Made by a program: the position numbers and the translations under genes. Of a stretch of 64,000 nt of DNA, positions 53,610 through 62,378 are shown in pieces. The stretch covers positions 1-64,000 of the forward strand of contig NZ_BDAU01000003.1 of the NCBI RefSeq assembly GCF_001612615.1, in the 5' to 3' direction. Origin of the DNA: Nocardia amikacinitolerans NBRC 108937. Its GTDB lineage: Bacteria > Actinomycetota > Actinomycetes > Mycobacteriales > Mycobacteriaceae. The stretch's first letter is position 1. Each line of letters begins with the position of its first letter. The notes beneath the pieces are model-generated. The model searched no databases, was not told the DNA's origin, and was given only the letters and a program-made list of their open reading frames with translations.

Positions 53610-54437
53610 TCAGACCTGCCGCCACTTCTCGTCGTCCAGCATCACGCTGGCCTGCGGCCCCATCAGCAACATCCCGCCGTCCACCACGAACGACGCGCCG
53701 GTCACGTATCCGGCGGCGGGCGTGGCGAGGAACGCGACGACGGACGCGACCTCGCGCGCGTGACCGGGGCGGCCGAGCGGCACGCCGGGGCGTGGCTGCG
53801 AGCGCGGGTCCACATCCTCCTGACCCGTCATCGGCGTCGAAATCTCCCCCGGCGCCACGGAATTCACCGTGATGTCGTGCTCGGCGAGTTCCAGGGCGAG
53901 TACCTTGGTCAACGCGCCGAGCCCGGCTTTGGGCGCGCAGTACGGCGCCGCGCCGACCAGCGGCGCGTGCTCGTGCACGCTGGTGATGTTGATGATGCGG
54001 CCGCCGTGCCCGCCCTCGATCATGTGTTTGGCGGCGCGCTGTGAGCACAGGAACGCGCCGTCCAGGTCGACCGAGAGCACGTGACGCCAGGTGTCGAAGT
54101 CCATGTCCATGGCCTTCTGCGCGGAACCCGTTCCCGCGCAGTTGACCAGGACGTCCAAGCCGCCGAGTTCGTCGGCCAGTTCGTCGATGACGGCGGCCGA
54201 GGTGGGCAGGTCGCCGAGGTCGAGCTGTCGCACGGCCGCCGTGACGCCGCGCTCGCGGGCCTCCTCGGCGGTCCGTTCGGCGCCCTCGGCGTCGGTGTGG
54301 AAAGTGATGCCCACGTCGGCGCCGCCACCGGCAAGCGCGACGGCCACCGCCGCGCCGATACCGGAGTCCGACCCGGTCACCACGGCGCGCAGCGGCGCGC
54401 CCGCACGTTCTTCGGGAAGCGGAGCTGTAGTAGCCAT
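53610..54437 (-). CDS. Short-chain dehydrogenase/reductase
   Basis: 275-aa classical SDR: VVTGSDSGIGAAVAVAL (about 19-35) binds the cofactor, VNCAGTG replaces NNAG, NITSVHEHAPL has the catalytic Ser, and YCAPKAGL supplies Tyr-x3-Lys. It resembles glucose 1-dehydrogenase-like SDRs, but the substrate is open. It lies alone between a secreted-protein gene and an MBL-fold gene on the same strand. Confidence 0.88.
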   Translation of the reverse strand: MATTAPLPEERAGAPLRAVVTGSDSGIGAAVAVALAGGGADVGITFHTDAEGAERTAEEARERGVTAAVRQLDLGDLPTSAAVIDELADELGGLDVLVNCAGTGSAQKAMDMDFDTWRHVLSVDLDGAFLCSQRAAKHMIEGGHGGRIINITSVHEHAPLVGAAPYCAPKAGLGALTKVLALELAEHDITVNSVAPGEISTPMTGQEDVDPRSQPRPGVPLGRPGHAREVASVVAFLATPAAGYVTGASFVVDGGMLLMGPQASVMLDDEKWRQV

Positions 54438-54536
54438 GCTCGCCGCATACCCGACCTCCCAGCCGCCACACTCCGATCACGAGACCACGGGTCGACGGCC
54501 TTCTTCGGCGCCGAAGCCGGACGTGGCCTGCTTCGA

Positions 54537-55505
54537 TCAGCCGAATCGGTAGGGCGTCAGGTACTCGGGCACGATGACCTCCGTCTCCGGGCTCGCCGCG
54601 CGCACGGCGGCGATCAGCGAGTCGCGGCGCTGCGCGCTCTTTTCGTCGGTGCGCGGCGGGTTGGCCAGCGGGGATTCGAAATCGTCCCAGTGCACGGAGA
54701 CCACCGTGCGGGGGTAGTCCAGCGCGCGGGTCAGTCGCGCGGCGTAGTCGTGCGTGGCGTCGCTCGAGTTCACCGCGATCATGGCGACGTCGGGCGCGGC
54801 GCCGGTCAGGTTGCGTTCGACGAAATCGCTTGCACCCATGAAGAACACCGAGGGCCCGCCGTCGACGCGCAGCAGGAACGCCAGCGTGTCACCCTCTGGC
54901 AGATCGGCGATGGTCGCGGGGCGCTCGGGACGGCTGGTCCGCACGCCGGGGAAGGTGACCGAATACCGGCCGGTCCGGCTGTGCAGCGAACCGACGATCT
55001 CCACGGTGTAGCCGCCGAAATCGAGCACCTCGCCGCCGCGCACCACGCTCAGTTGCTCGGACGGCACGTCACAGGCCTGCGCCACGTGATAGGTCGTCAG
55101 GGTGCCGAAGACCCGTGCGCCGCTGCGCGCGGCGATGTGCGGCACGTCGTTGAAGTGATCCCAGTGGGTGTGCGTGACGAAGACGTACTTCGGGTTGCCG
55201 ACGTGCGGGTCGATCGCGGCGGGATCGACCCGCAGCGGCGCGTTCGGGTCGAAGGCGCCCGCGGCGAGACCGACCGGGTACCTGCTCAGGTACGGGTCGA
55301 TGAGCAGCGTGTCGCCGCCGATGTCGACGCGCCAGCCGGAGACGCCGAGCCAGCGGAATTCCGCGTTTCCCGCGCCGGGCAGGCGAACCGGTGCGCCGGA
55401 ATCGCGGCCCGCGAGGAACGCGCCCGCCGCACCGACGGCCGCGACCCCGGCGCCCGCGGCGGCGGTGCGAAACATGGTGCGGCGGTTGATCCGTGGAGAT
55501 GTCAT
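54537..55505 (-). CDS. Tat-exported metallo-beta-lactamase-fold hydrolase
   Basis: 322-aa protein. INRRTMFRTAAAGAGVAAVG is a twin-arginine signal with the RR pair at residues 8-9. The MBL metal motif is THTHWDH (HxHxDH, 112-117), with further ligands expected around GSLHS, FFMGASDFV and VHWDDFE; the arrangement is like lactonase/UlaG-type or N-acyl-phosphatidylethanolamine-hydrolase-type proteins. ATG at 55505 lacks an obvious ribosome site but gives a clean Tat signal. It is probably a periplasmic or cell-surface hydrolase with unknown substrate; Tat use suggests cofactor loading in the cytoplasm. Confidence 0.85.
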   Translation of the reverse strand: MTSPRINRRTMFRTAAAGAGVAAVGAAGAFLAGRDSGAPVRLPGAGNAEFRWLGVSGWRVDIGGDTLLIDPYLSRYPVGLAAGAFDPNAPLRVDPAAIDPHVGNPKYVFVTHTHWDHFNDVPHIAARSGARVFGTLTTYHVAQACDVPSEQLSVVRGGEVLDFGGYTVEIVGSLHSRTGRYSVTFPGVRTSRPERPATIADLPEGDTLAFLLRVDGGPSVFFMGASDFVERNLTGAAPDVAMIAVNSSDATHDYAARLTRALDYPRTVVSVHWDDFESPLANPPRTDEKSAQRRDSLIAAVRAASPETEVIVPEYLTPYRFG

Positions 55506-55579
55506 GGCGACGAGACAAGCAGGCCGTCCCGGGTCTCGTCCAAGATCGAAAACGTGCCGTGCCGATAGGTGATCGAATA

Positions 55580-56473
55580 TCAGGCCTGGTCGGAACCACC
55601 GCGGAGGGCGTCGACGGCGAGCCGCGCCGATCGCGCCATGGCCAGGTCGACGTCGATGCGGCGGGTGGCGAGCTCGTCGCTGCGCGCGAACACCGCCACC
55701 GCGTAGCGCCCGCCGTCGGGGTACTCGAGGACGCCCGCCTCCATGTGCAGTCCGGGCAGCGTGCCGGTCTTCGAGGCGACAAGCACCTCGTCCGGGAACG
55801 CGGCCGCCAGCCGGGTCCAAAACATCTGGCGCCGCAACAGATCTCGGGTCGCGGCGCAGGCCGCCGGACTGCCCGCCTCGTCGCGCCAGATCATCCCGAG
55901 CAACCGGGTGATCTCCCGCGCGGTGCTGGAGGTGGTGTGCTCGGGCCGGAAGACCCGCATGTCCGCCACCCGCTCCCTCGGCAGGCTCGGGAAGATCGCG
56001 GCGAATTCGGCGGCGGTGCGCGCGCCCACGTCGGCGAACATCGTCTCCAGCAACTGGCGCGGTCCGCCGATCACCCTGGTGGCGCCCAGCCCCAACTCGG
56101 CGGTGAGCAGCGCGGGCGTGTCCGGTCCGATCCTGCGCAGCAGCAGATCCGCGGCCGTGTTGTCGCTGACCGACATGGTGAAGTACGCGAGATCGCGCAG
56201 CGACATCTCCACGTCGTCGGCGCAGCCCGCGGTGCCCCAGCCACCGAGCCGGTCCGCCGCGCGCACCAGCACGCGTTCGGTCGGGTCGAGCTGGCCGGCG
56301 TCGACCTGCCTGCTGAACTCCAGGATCAGCAGGATCTTGAAGATCGAGGCGATCACCACCTGGTCGTCGGCGTCGACGCCGATCTCGCGCCCGTCGGCCA
56401 GGTCGACGGCATGGAACTGGCCGCGCACGGGCAGCTCGGCGAAGATCTCGCGAATGCGTTCCTCGGGTGACAC
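55580..56473 (-). CDS. Class-A beta-lactamase-like serine hydrolase
   Basis: 297-aa penicillin-binding fold. SIFK (43-46) has the nucleophile Ser43, SDN (103-105) and KTG (235-237) complete the active site, and HTTSSTAREI matches the helix after the omega loop. I do not see the ExxxN omega-loop pair needed for class-A lactam hydrolysis, and the protein has no signal peptide at any nearby start, so it may not act as a resistance enzyme. GTG at 56473 lies 61 bp from a divergent LysR gene, which may control it in the way LysR proteins control ampC. Confidence 0.78.
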   Translation of the reverse strand: MSPEERIREIFAELPVRGQFHAVDLADGREIGVDADDQVVIASIFKILLILEFSRQVDAGQLDPTERVLVRAADRLGGWGTAGCADDVEMSLRDLAYFTMSVSDNTAADLLLRRIGPDTPALLTAELGLGATRVIGGPRQLLETMFADVGARTAAEFAAIFPSLPRERVADMRVFRPEHTTSSTAREITRLLGMIWRDEAGSPAACAATRDLLRRQMFWTRLAAAFPDEVLVASKTGTLPGLHMEAGVLEYPDGGRYAVAVFARSDELATRRIDVDLAMARSARLAVDALRGGSDQA

Positions 56474-56535
56474 AACGGCCAACGCTAACCGGCCCGCGCC
56501 GGAGCGCCCGATATCCGATCGCCTATCGTCGGCCG

Positions 56536-57531
56536 ATGGACCTCGCCCGGCACTTGCGCCACTTTCTGGTGGTGGCCGAGGAGATGCATTTCGGCAGGGC
56601 GGCCGAGGTGCTCGGCATCGCGCAGCCGCCGCTGAGCCAGTCCATTCAGCGGCTGGAACGCGAGCTCGGCGTCGCGCTGTTCGATCGCTCACGGCGGGCG
56701 GTGCAGCTGACGACCGCGGGTCAGCTGCTGATCGGGGAGGCCCGCGCATTGCTCGCCGCAGAACAGCGATTGCGCACGGTGGCGCGCAAGGCGGCTGACG
56801 GCAGTCTCGGAACGCTGCGCGCGGGTGTCCCACCCGACACGCCCGCCGCGGTGCTGCACCGCCTGCTTCGCGAACTCGCCGCGCAGGCCGCCGGACTCAC
56901 CGTGGACCTGCACGAACTCACCACCGCCGAACAGCTCCGTCTGCTCGCCACCGCGGAACTCGACGTCGGATTGGTGGAGCATCCGGTCGACGTGCCCGAC
57001 CTGCGCTGCGGGCCCACCGCCGAGCTGCCCCTCGGCGTCGCACTCCCCCGCACCTCGCCGCTGGCCCGCCTACGCGAGGTGAGCCTCGCCGACCTCGCCG
57101 GACACGAGCTGATCCTCTTCCCGCGGGCCACCGCTCCGGGCTGGCACGACGAATTGCTGTCGGTGTGTCACACGCACGGATTCGTTCCTGGACCGGTGCG
57201 GCACGCCCGGAATCCCGAATTCCTGTTCGGACTTGTGCTTTCCGGCAACGGTGTCGCCCTCACCAGGGAGGCGCTGGCCCGCCGCGAGCCGAGGGTGGCC
57301 TGGCGTCCGCTCGTCGACCGGCCGCTGCGGCTGCGCGTCGGCGCCGTGTGGCCCGAGACCGCGCCGCACCCGGCCGCACCGCGCTTCGCGCAGGTCGCCG
57401 CCGATGTTCTGCGCGATGGCGCCGGGCCGGTTCCGCTGCCCGCGCCGGAGACGCCGACCGGGCCGTGGTCGGTGGTCTACACCGTTCACCCGGCGCAGCG
57501 CGGCGACCGCGATCCGGCCGCACGGCCTTGA
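56536..57531 (+). CDS. LysR-family regulator beside a beta-lactamase-like gene
   Basis: 331-aa LysR protein: HLRHFLVVAEEMHFGRAAEVLGIAQPPLSQSIQRLERELGVALFDRSRR (in parts) is the helix-turn-helix region, and the effector domain starts at about residue 92. Divergent from the beta-lactamase-like gene with only 62 bp between them, so regulation of that gene is likely. The C-terminal 30 residues are proline-rich. An inverted repeat CGGAAA-GCGT-TTTCCG follows 13 bp after the stop. Confidence 0.88.
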   Translation: MDLARHLRHFLVVAEEMHFGRAAEVLGIAQPPLSQSIQRLERELGVALFDRSRRAVQLTTAGQLLIGEARALLAAEQRLRTVARKAADGSLGTLRAGVPPDTPAAVLHRLLRELAAQAAGLTVDLHELTTAEQLRLLATAELDVGLVEHPVDVPDLRCGPTAELPLGVALPRTSPLARLREVSLADLAGHELILFPRATAPGWHDELLSVCHTHGFVPGPVRHARNPEFLFGLVLSGNGVALTREALARREPRVAWRPLVDRPLRLRVGAVWPETAPHPAAPRFAQVAADVLRDGAGPVPLPAPETPTGPWSVVYTVHPAQRGDRDPAARP

Positions 57532-57544
57532 TAATCGCGATACC

Positions 57545-57560
57545 CGGAAAGCGTTTTCCG
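57545..57560. repeat. CGGAAA-N4-TTTCCG palindrome after the LysR gene
   Basis: Perfect 6-bp arms around GCGT, between the LysR stop and the next gene's promoter. It could be a weak terminator or an operator for the downstream secreted protein gene; I cannot tell which. Confidence 0.35.
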
Positions 57561-57682
57561 AGTGGAGATTTCGCAAAACCGCCCGTTTCGCACGGCGGGA
57601 CGCGAGAATGAGTACGGCCGAGCACCGGCCTCTTGGGGACGCATCGGCTGTCTTGCCCGAACGAAACACGTAGGGAAACACG

Positions 57683-58243
57683 ATGAGAGTCAATCAATTC
57701 GCCGCTTCCGCCCTGCTCGCGATCGGGGCCATCGGCATCTCCGCGGGCGCCGTCAACGCCCAGCCGACCGATCCCGCCGCCGAGGTGTCCGTGCGCGGCG
57801 TCGACCAGGGCATCGGCTACACCGCAGGGCCGACCTCGGACGGCAGCGGCATCGTCAGCACCGTCGAGGGCGGCGCGTTCACCCTCGCCGGTGACGCGCG
57901 GACGGTCACCCTCGCCGACGCCTCGGGCCGCATCGTCGCGACCCTGCCGATGGGCTTCACCGCCCACGGCCAGACCTTCGGCCTGACACCCCGCATCACC
58001 GACGCGGGCCGGACCCTCACCCTCACGCCGGCCGGCGCCCCGGCCGCGACCACACAGCACCTGCGCCAGCTCGTCGACTACGACGAGACCGTCGCGCGCA
58101 AGCAGCACAACGCCGTTGTCGGCGCGCTGATCGGCGCGGGCATCGGCGCGGTGCTCGGCTTCTTCCTCGGCGGTGTCGGCGCGCTGGTCACCGTCCCGAT
58201 CGGCGCGGGCATCGGCGCACTGATCGGTTTCTCCACGCCCTGA
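57683..58243 (+). CDS. Secreted protein with a C-terminal glycine zipper
   Basis: 186-aa protein. Signal peptide: MRVNQFAASALLAIGAIGISAGAVNA with cleavage near NA-QP (about residue 27). The middle is a beta-rich region (about 30-115). The C-terminal 50 residues hold a glycine-zipper-like hydrophobic hairpin with repeated GAGIGA, which could insert in a membrane. A similar layout is common in proteins of Nocardia and Rhodococcus with no known role. A good hairpin follows the stop. Confidence 0.75.
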   Translation: MRVNQFAASALLAIGAIGISAGAVNAQPTDPAAEVSVRGVDQGIGYTAGPTSDGSGIVSTVEGGAFTLAGDARTVTLADASGRIVATLPMGFTAHGQTFGLTPRITDAGRTLTLTPAGAPAATTQHLRQLVDYDETVARKQHNAVVGALIGAGIGAVLGFFLGGVGALVTVPIGAGIGALIGFSTP

Positions 58244-58255
58244 CGAAGATTCACC

Positions 58256-58288
58256 GAGTGCCGTCACCGGACCCCGGTGGCGGCACTC
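58256..58288 (+). terminator. Terminator of the glycine-zipper gene
   Basis: GAGTGCCGTCACCG with CGGTGGCGGCACTC, 14-bp stem with one T-G wobble and a short loop, starting 13 bp after the stop. Confidence 0.7.
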
Positions 58289-58379
58289 GGCGGCTCTGGA
58301 CCGATCTCGGTTTCCTCGCTTACTGGGTCGCGACGGCGCTCGGCGCGCTGAGTGTCGGCACCGATCCTTTTCTGCGCCA

Positions 58380-58505
58380 ATGGAACTAGTCTTTCTCGGG
58401 CTCGACCTCGCGGCCATCGGCATCGGTCTCGCGAGCCTGATCGCCGCCATAACCACGATAATGGTCACTTCCACGGAACGCGGCCGAGCCCCCGATGCTG
58501 GATGA
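58380..58505 (+). CDS. Possible 41-aa membrane micropeptide
   Basis: Short frame starting ATG at 58380 with a single hydrophobic segment (about residues 3-29, beginning ELVFLGLDLAAIGIG) and a short basic tail. No clear ribosome site precedes it, so it may be chance. I list it because the hydrophobic core is long and the gap is otherwise empty. Confidence 0.25.
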   Translation: MELVFLGLDLAAIGIGLASLIAAITTIMVTSTERGRAPDAG

Positions 58506-59020
58506 TCGCTACCGCCCGTTCCGAGTGGGTACACTTCCGTGATCGCGATGGTTCCCGCTGATCACGACCGGTTCGACGATCACCTCTCCGTCGCTATGTT
58601 GGGTCCGAATTCTACTCGGGCGCAACAACCTTCGATCCGCACCCGCAGGTCGCGCCGAGAAACGCGGACGGCCGCACCCTTGTGAAATCGCACAGTGGAG
58701 CGTCCGTTCCACTGTGAGAATCACCAAGTTCGGTGTGTCGTTGTCCTCGATACGATCTTGGTTGCGATATGTTCGCCGCGGATAGTGGCCGTCGCCTGCG
58801 GCCTCGGGCAGCCACGGAGACGAAGGAGGTGCGCCAAGCCTCGCACGACCATCCGCCGCGAGGGGCGGTGGCGTGCACGCGTCTCCAGCGACCCATTCCA
58901 TTCGACCGCGGTGCACGCGGTGACCGAAGTCGCTCCACTGCGTCGTTCCCACCCTGCCAAATACGTCACCGATGTCCGCCGCGGCCCCTCATCCCACGGT
59001 CGTCCATCGGCGATACCCCG
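58506..59020. other. 515-bp gap before the secreted lipase
   Basis: No gene I can support. It contains a perfect inverted repeat at 58691-58716 and overlapping TGTG/CACA-type half-sites at 58681-58694, and a lone AAGGAGGT (58823-58830) that has no start codon at proper distance. It presumably carries the promoter of the lipase gene, with a long leader. Confidence 0.5.
58691..58716. promoter_or_regulatory. Perfect inverted repeat upstream of the lipase gene
   Basis: CACAGTGGA-N8-TCCACTGTG with perfect 9-bp arms. TGTG-AAATCG-CACA (58681-58694) overlaps its left edge and GTGA-GAA-TCAC its right edge. It could be an operator or a transcript hairpin about 300 bp before the lipase start. Confidence 0.4.
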
Positions 59021-60226
59021 ATGCCCGAAAGAAAGACCGTGTCCAGAGTCACGACTCGAATATTGATCCTCGTCTCGAGCATCCTGTCGCTAGGCGTCCT
59101 GTGCGCCCCGGCGCAGGCCGAACCCCTTTATCCCGAACCCGATCCGGATCCGTTCTACAGCGCGCCCGCCGATCTCGCCGCGCTGCGGCCCGGTGACGTC
59201 GTCCGGACCCGCAAGATCGACACCGGCCTCTACGTAGGCACCGAGGGCTGGCAGGTGGCTTTCCGCTCCACCAATTCCGGCGGCAACCCCATCATGGGCA
59301 TCACCACCGTCCTGCTCCCCATCGGAGTGCGCAATCCACCCCTGGTCTCCTACCAGGCACTGATCAATTCGCTTGGCTCCCGGTGCAATCCGTCGCGCTC
59401 GCTGTTCAACGGCGAACTCCAGGACGGCCCCGGCGCGATACTGCCGATCGGCCGCGGCTGGGCCGTCTCCCTTCCGGACTACCTCGGCCCGACCGTCGCC
59501 TACGGCGCGGCCAAGCTCAGCGGCATGATCACGCTGGACAGCGTGAAGGCGGTGCAGAAGGTCACCGAACTCGGTCTCGGCACTTCGCCGGTCGCGATCG
59601 CGGGCTACTCGGGCGGCGGCATGGCCACCGCGTGGGCGGCCGCGCTCCAGCCGACCTACGCGCCCGACCTGAAGCTGACCGCCGCGGTCGCAGGTGGCAT
59701 CCCCGCCGATCTCGAGCAGATGGCGCTGGGCCTCGGCTTCGAACCGCACCCCGGCTTCGGCCTCGCCTTCGCCGCGGCGATGGGCCTGGAACGGGAATAC
59801 CCCGACCGGCTGCCGATCTCGGATCAGCTCAACCCGAACGGCCTGTGGTTCCGCGAGTTCACCCACGACGCCTGCCGCCGCTTCCTGCTCTTCCACGGCG
59901 CCTTCCGCAGCGCCGAGCAGATGGCCGCGTCCAAGAGCCTGATGGACAGCCCGGAGGCCCGAGAAGTGCTGTACGAGAACAGCTTGCGCCACTTCGAAGG
60001 CGTGCCGACCGTGCCGACCTACCTGTGGCAGGGCCGCTACGACACGCTAACGCCGTTCGATTCGGTCGCCGAGGTCGCCGATCGCTACTGCAAGGCGGGC
60101 GCCCCTGTGCAACTGGTGCCCTACGACATCGCCGAGCACATGACCGCGGCCGCCGCCGGATTCGCCGACGCGTGGAACTACGTCGAGGCGCGCTTCCGCG
60201 GTGATCCGGTGCCGACCAGCTGCTGA
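59021..60226 (+). CDS. Secreted lipase of the LIP family
   Basis: 401-aa secreted alpha/beta hydrolase. Signal peptide with hydrophobic ILILVSSILSLGVLC and cleavage near AQA-EP (about residue 33). GYSGGG holds Ser197; Asp and His would lie near RYDTLTPFDS and IAEHMTAA, as in LIP-family (PF03583) secretory lipases common in Mycobacteriales. ATG at 59021 is used; GTG 59039 is possible and would shorten the leader by six residues. It ends at a terminator hairpin and converges with a second esterase. Confidence 0.88.
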   Translation: MPERKTVSRVTTRILILVSSILSLGVLCAPAQAEPLYPEPDPDPFYSAPADLAALRPGDVVRTRKIDTGLYVGTEGWQVAFRSTNSGGNPIMGITTVLLPIGVRNPPLVSYQALINSLGSRCNPSRSLFNGELQDGPGAILPIGRGWAVSLPDYLGPTVAYGAAKLSGMITLDSVKAVQKVTELGLGTSPVAIAGYSGGGMATAWAAALQPTYAPDLKLTAAVAGGIPADLEQMALGLGFEPHPGFGLAFAAAMGLEREYPDRLPISDQLNPNGLWFREFTHDACRRFLLFHGAFRSAEQMAASKSLMDSPEAREVLYENSLRHFEGVPTVPTYLWQGRYDTLTPFDSVAEVADRYCKAGAPVQLVPYDIAEHMTAAAAGFADAWNYVEARFRGDPVPTSC

Positions 60227-60245
60227 CTTCGGCATCACCCAGAAG

Positions 60246-60274
60246 GGGACGCCTGCCATTCGGCCGGGCGTCCC
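60246..60274. terminator. Terminator between the two lipase genes
   Basis: GGGACGCC (60246-60253) with GGCGTCCC (60267-60274), perfect 8-bp stem followed by a T-rich stretch, 20 bp after the LIP-family lipase stop. Confidence 0.65.
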
Positions 60275-60338
60275 TTTCGTCGTTTCCGGCCGAGCGATCG
60301 GACTGCCGCCCAACCGGTCCCGGTGCGTCGCCGACAGG

Positions 60339-61526
60339 TCAGAGCGAACCGCCGCCGCCGATCATCCACGGGTTGAACGCGCAGGTCAGCTCGATCGACG
60401 CCTGTGGGTCCAGGGCGCGCAGCGCGATGGCCGCGGCGCGCGGCGAGTACATGAGCGTCAGGTGATCGGACATGTCCTGCTCGCAGCCGTCCTGCAGGGT
60501 GATGTTCTGCACGGGTGCCTCCGGACCGGGCCGCAGGAAGGTCCATTCGAACGGGTTCGAGATCTGATCGTGCCTGGTGCCGACCGCGGTGTACTCGATG
60601 CCGGGCACGGTGTCGCCGTCCCGGTTCAGGTTGGCGTAGAACTCCGAGCCGACGACCTGCTGGATGTTGGCCTGGCCGATCAGCGGCCGGTAGAAGCCGA
60701 GGATGTTCAGTCCCAGGTTGGTCATCAACCGTCCCAGCGTCGCCATGCCCATCAGCGAGGTACCGTGGTTGGTGCCGCCGAAGGAGATGAGCTTGCCCAC
60801 CTTCTCCGCGCCGCCCTCGAACTTCAGGTACTGGCTGGAGACCGGCCCGCCCTGCGAATGGGCGACGATGTCGACCTTCTCGGCGCCGGTGGCGGCCAAG
60901 ATCGTGTCGACGTAGTCGCGCAGCTGGCGCGCCGAATCCTCCATCGGGCCGACGCCGTAGCGGCCGGGCAGCAACGGTCCGAGACCGCCGCCCTCGAACA
61001 GGCTGGAGCGACCGAAGTTGAAGGTGAAGACGCAGTACCCTTCGCGCGCGATCCGCGGCGACAGGTAGGCGAAGGTGTCGTAGGCGTTGAGCCAGGTGCC
61101 GTGCACCAGCACGACGGGCCGCGGATGTTCGGCGCTGGGACGACAATCCGGCTTGTTCGCACCCGCGGGCGCGGCGTCGGGGTGCGACAACCCGTTGACG
61201 AAGGCCGCGAGGAACGCCGACACCTCGGGCCCCTCGCCGATCACCCGGGAAGCGTGGCTGCGCGCGGCCGAACCCGAGCCGCTGCCGGTGTCCACGATCG
61301 GCTGCGGTCGCCTGCCATCCGGCGCCGGCCGCAGCCCGGCACCGATCAGATCCGCGAGCTGCTGCTCGACCGACGCGCTCGCGGTGGGCTCGGGTGCGGC
61401 CGCCGCGGGGCCGATGGCATGTGTGGCGCCGAGCACTGTCACACCGACGACGACTGCCGCCGTGAAGACACCCCGCAGTCGAGCCTTAGGTCTGTGTCTG
61501 GATCGGGCAAGAGAGACGACCCGCAT
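60339..61526 (-). CDS. Secreted triacylglycerol-lipase-like esterase
   Basis: 395-aa secreted hydrolase. Signal peptide with basic start and GVFTAAVVVGVTVLGATHA core, cleavage near AAA-AP (about 44). VLVHGTWLNAYDTF forms the oxyanion region and VAHSQGGPVS carries Ser224, as in bacterial lipases of the PF01674/PF12697 type. The C-terminus has two conserved cysteines. GGAG lies eight bases before the ATG. Divergent from a TetR gene; two identical-spaced operators lie between them. Confidence 0.88.
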   Translation of the reverse strand: MRVVSLARSRHRPKARLRGVFTAAVVVGVTVLGATHAIGPAAAAPEPTASASVEQQLADLIGAGLRPAPDGRRPQPIVDTGSGSGSAARSHASRVIGEGPEVSAFLAAFVNGLSHPDAAPAGANKPDCRPSAEHPRPVVLVHGTWLNAYDTFAYLSPRIAREGYCVFTFNFGRSSLFEGGGLGPLLPGRYGVGPMEDSARQLRDYVDTILAATGAEKVDIVAHSQGGPVSSQYLKFEGGAEKVGKLISFGGTNHGTSLMGMATLGRLMTNLGLNILGFYRPLIGQANIQQVVGSEFYANLNRDGDTVPGIEYTAVGTRHDQISNPFEWTFLRPGPEAPVQNITLQDGCEQDMSDHLTLMYSPRAAAIALRALDPQASIELTCAFNPWMIGGGGSL

Positions 61527-61540
61527 GGAATCACGCTCCA

Positions 61541-61559
61541 AAACTAGCGGTGAAAGTTT
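61541..61559. promoter_or_regulatory. TetR operator copy 1 before the esterase gene
   Basis: AAACT-N9-AGTTT with perfect arms, 15 bp before the esterase ATG. The spacer begins AGC, as in copy 2. Confidence 0.6.
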
Positions 61560-61581
61560 TCCGATCGACCGTAAGGCCGAT

Positions 61582-61600
61582 AAACTAGCAGCGCAAGTTT
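61582..61600. promoter_or_regulatory. TetR operator copy 2 before the TetR gene
   Basis: AAACT-N9-AGTTT with the same spacing as copy 1 and a related spacer, 44 bp before the TetR start. The two copies are 41 bp apart, about four helical turns. Confidence 0.6.
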
Positions 61601-61643
61601 TTGTCTCCTGCGACAATGCTGCGACAGGACAAGGAGGCAAACC

Positions 61644-62306
61644 GTGGCCCGACCCCGCCACCCGCTGCTCACCCGAGCGCGCATCGTGGCCACCGCATTG
61701 GCCCTGCTCGACGCCGAGGGCATGGCGGCGGTGTCCACCAGGCGCATCGCCGCCGAGCTCGGCGTCCAGGGGCCGTCGCTGTACAACCACGTAGGCACCA
61801 AGGACGAACTCATCGACGCCATCGCCGACACGGTGCTCGGCGAAGTCGACACCGGCATGTTCGCCACGCTCGGTCCGGAGAACTCGGATTGGCGTACGGC
61901 GCTGTGGGATTGGGCCTACTCCTACCGCGCCGCCATGGCCGCCCATCCGCACATCGTCCCCGCGCTGGCGGGCGGGCCAGGCCATCGCCCCAACGCGCTG
62001 CGGATCGCCGACGCGGTGTTCGGCGGCCTGGTGGCGGCGGGCTGGCCGCGCCGCGAGGCCACCACGGTCGGCGCGCTGATGCGCTACTTCATCACCGGCT
62101 CCGCGCTCGCGTCGTTCGCCGCGGGGTTCCCGGCCGACGCGACGGTGTACGGCGGCGACTACCCGCACCTCAGCGAGGCCCATCTGCTCGCCGATCGGCA
62201 ACACCGCATCGATGAGGACGCCTTCGAGGTCGGGCTGCGGGCGCTGCTGGACGGACTCGACGACCGCTATCGAGCGGTCCGCGCCGCGCTGCCCGATCGC
62301 CGCTGA
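61644..62306 (+). CDS. TetR-family regulator of the esterase locus
   Basis: 220-aa protein. Helix-turn-helix at about residues 10-55 (ARIVATALALLDAEGMAAVSTRRIAAELGVQGPSLYNHVG, in parts), followed by a TetR_C-type helical domain with HPHIVPALAGGPGHRPNALRIAD. A perfect AAGGAGG site precedes the GTG at 61644. Divergent from the esterase with two matched operators in the 117-bp gap, so it likely represses both genes and responds to a lipid or fatty-acid signal; that ligand is a guess. Confidence 0.88.
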   Translation: MARPRHPLLTRARIVATALALLDAEGMAAVSTRRIAAELGVQGPSLYNHVGTKDELIDAIADTVLGEVDTGMFATLGPENSDWRTALWDWAYSYRAAMAAHPHIVPALAGGPGHRPNALRIADAVFGGLVAAGWPRREATTVGALMRYFITGSALASFAAGFPADATVYGGDYPHLSEAHLLADRQHRIDEDAFEVGLRALLDGLDDRYRAVRAALPDRR

Positions 62307-62378
62307 TTCGCTACCCGCCCGCAGGCGACCGTTCCCACGACGCGGAACGAGCCCGAATTGTCCGGATAGGGTGGAGTG

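Noticed and set aside
58823..58830. Perfect AAGGAGGT ribosome-site-like sequence
   Set aside because: No ATG, GTG or TTG follows at workable spacing in a meaningful frame; likely chance.
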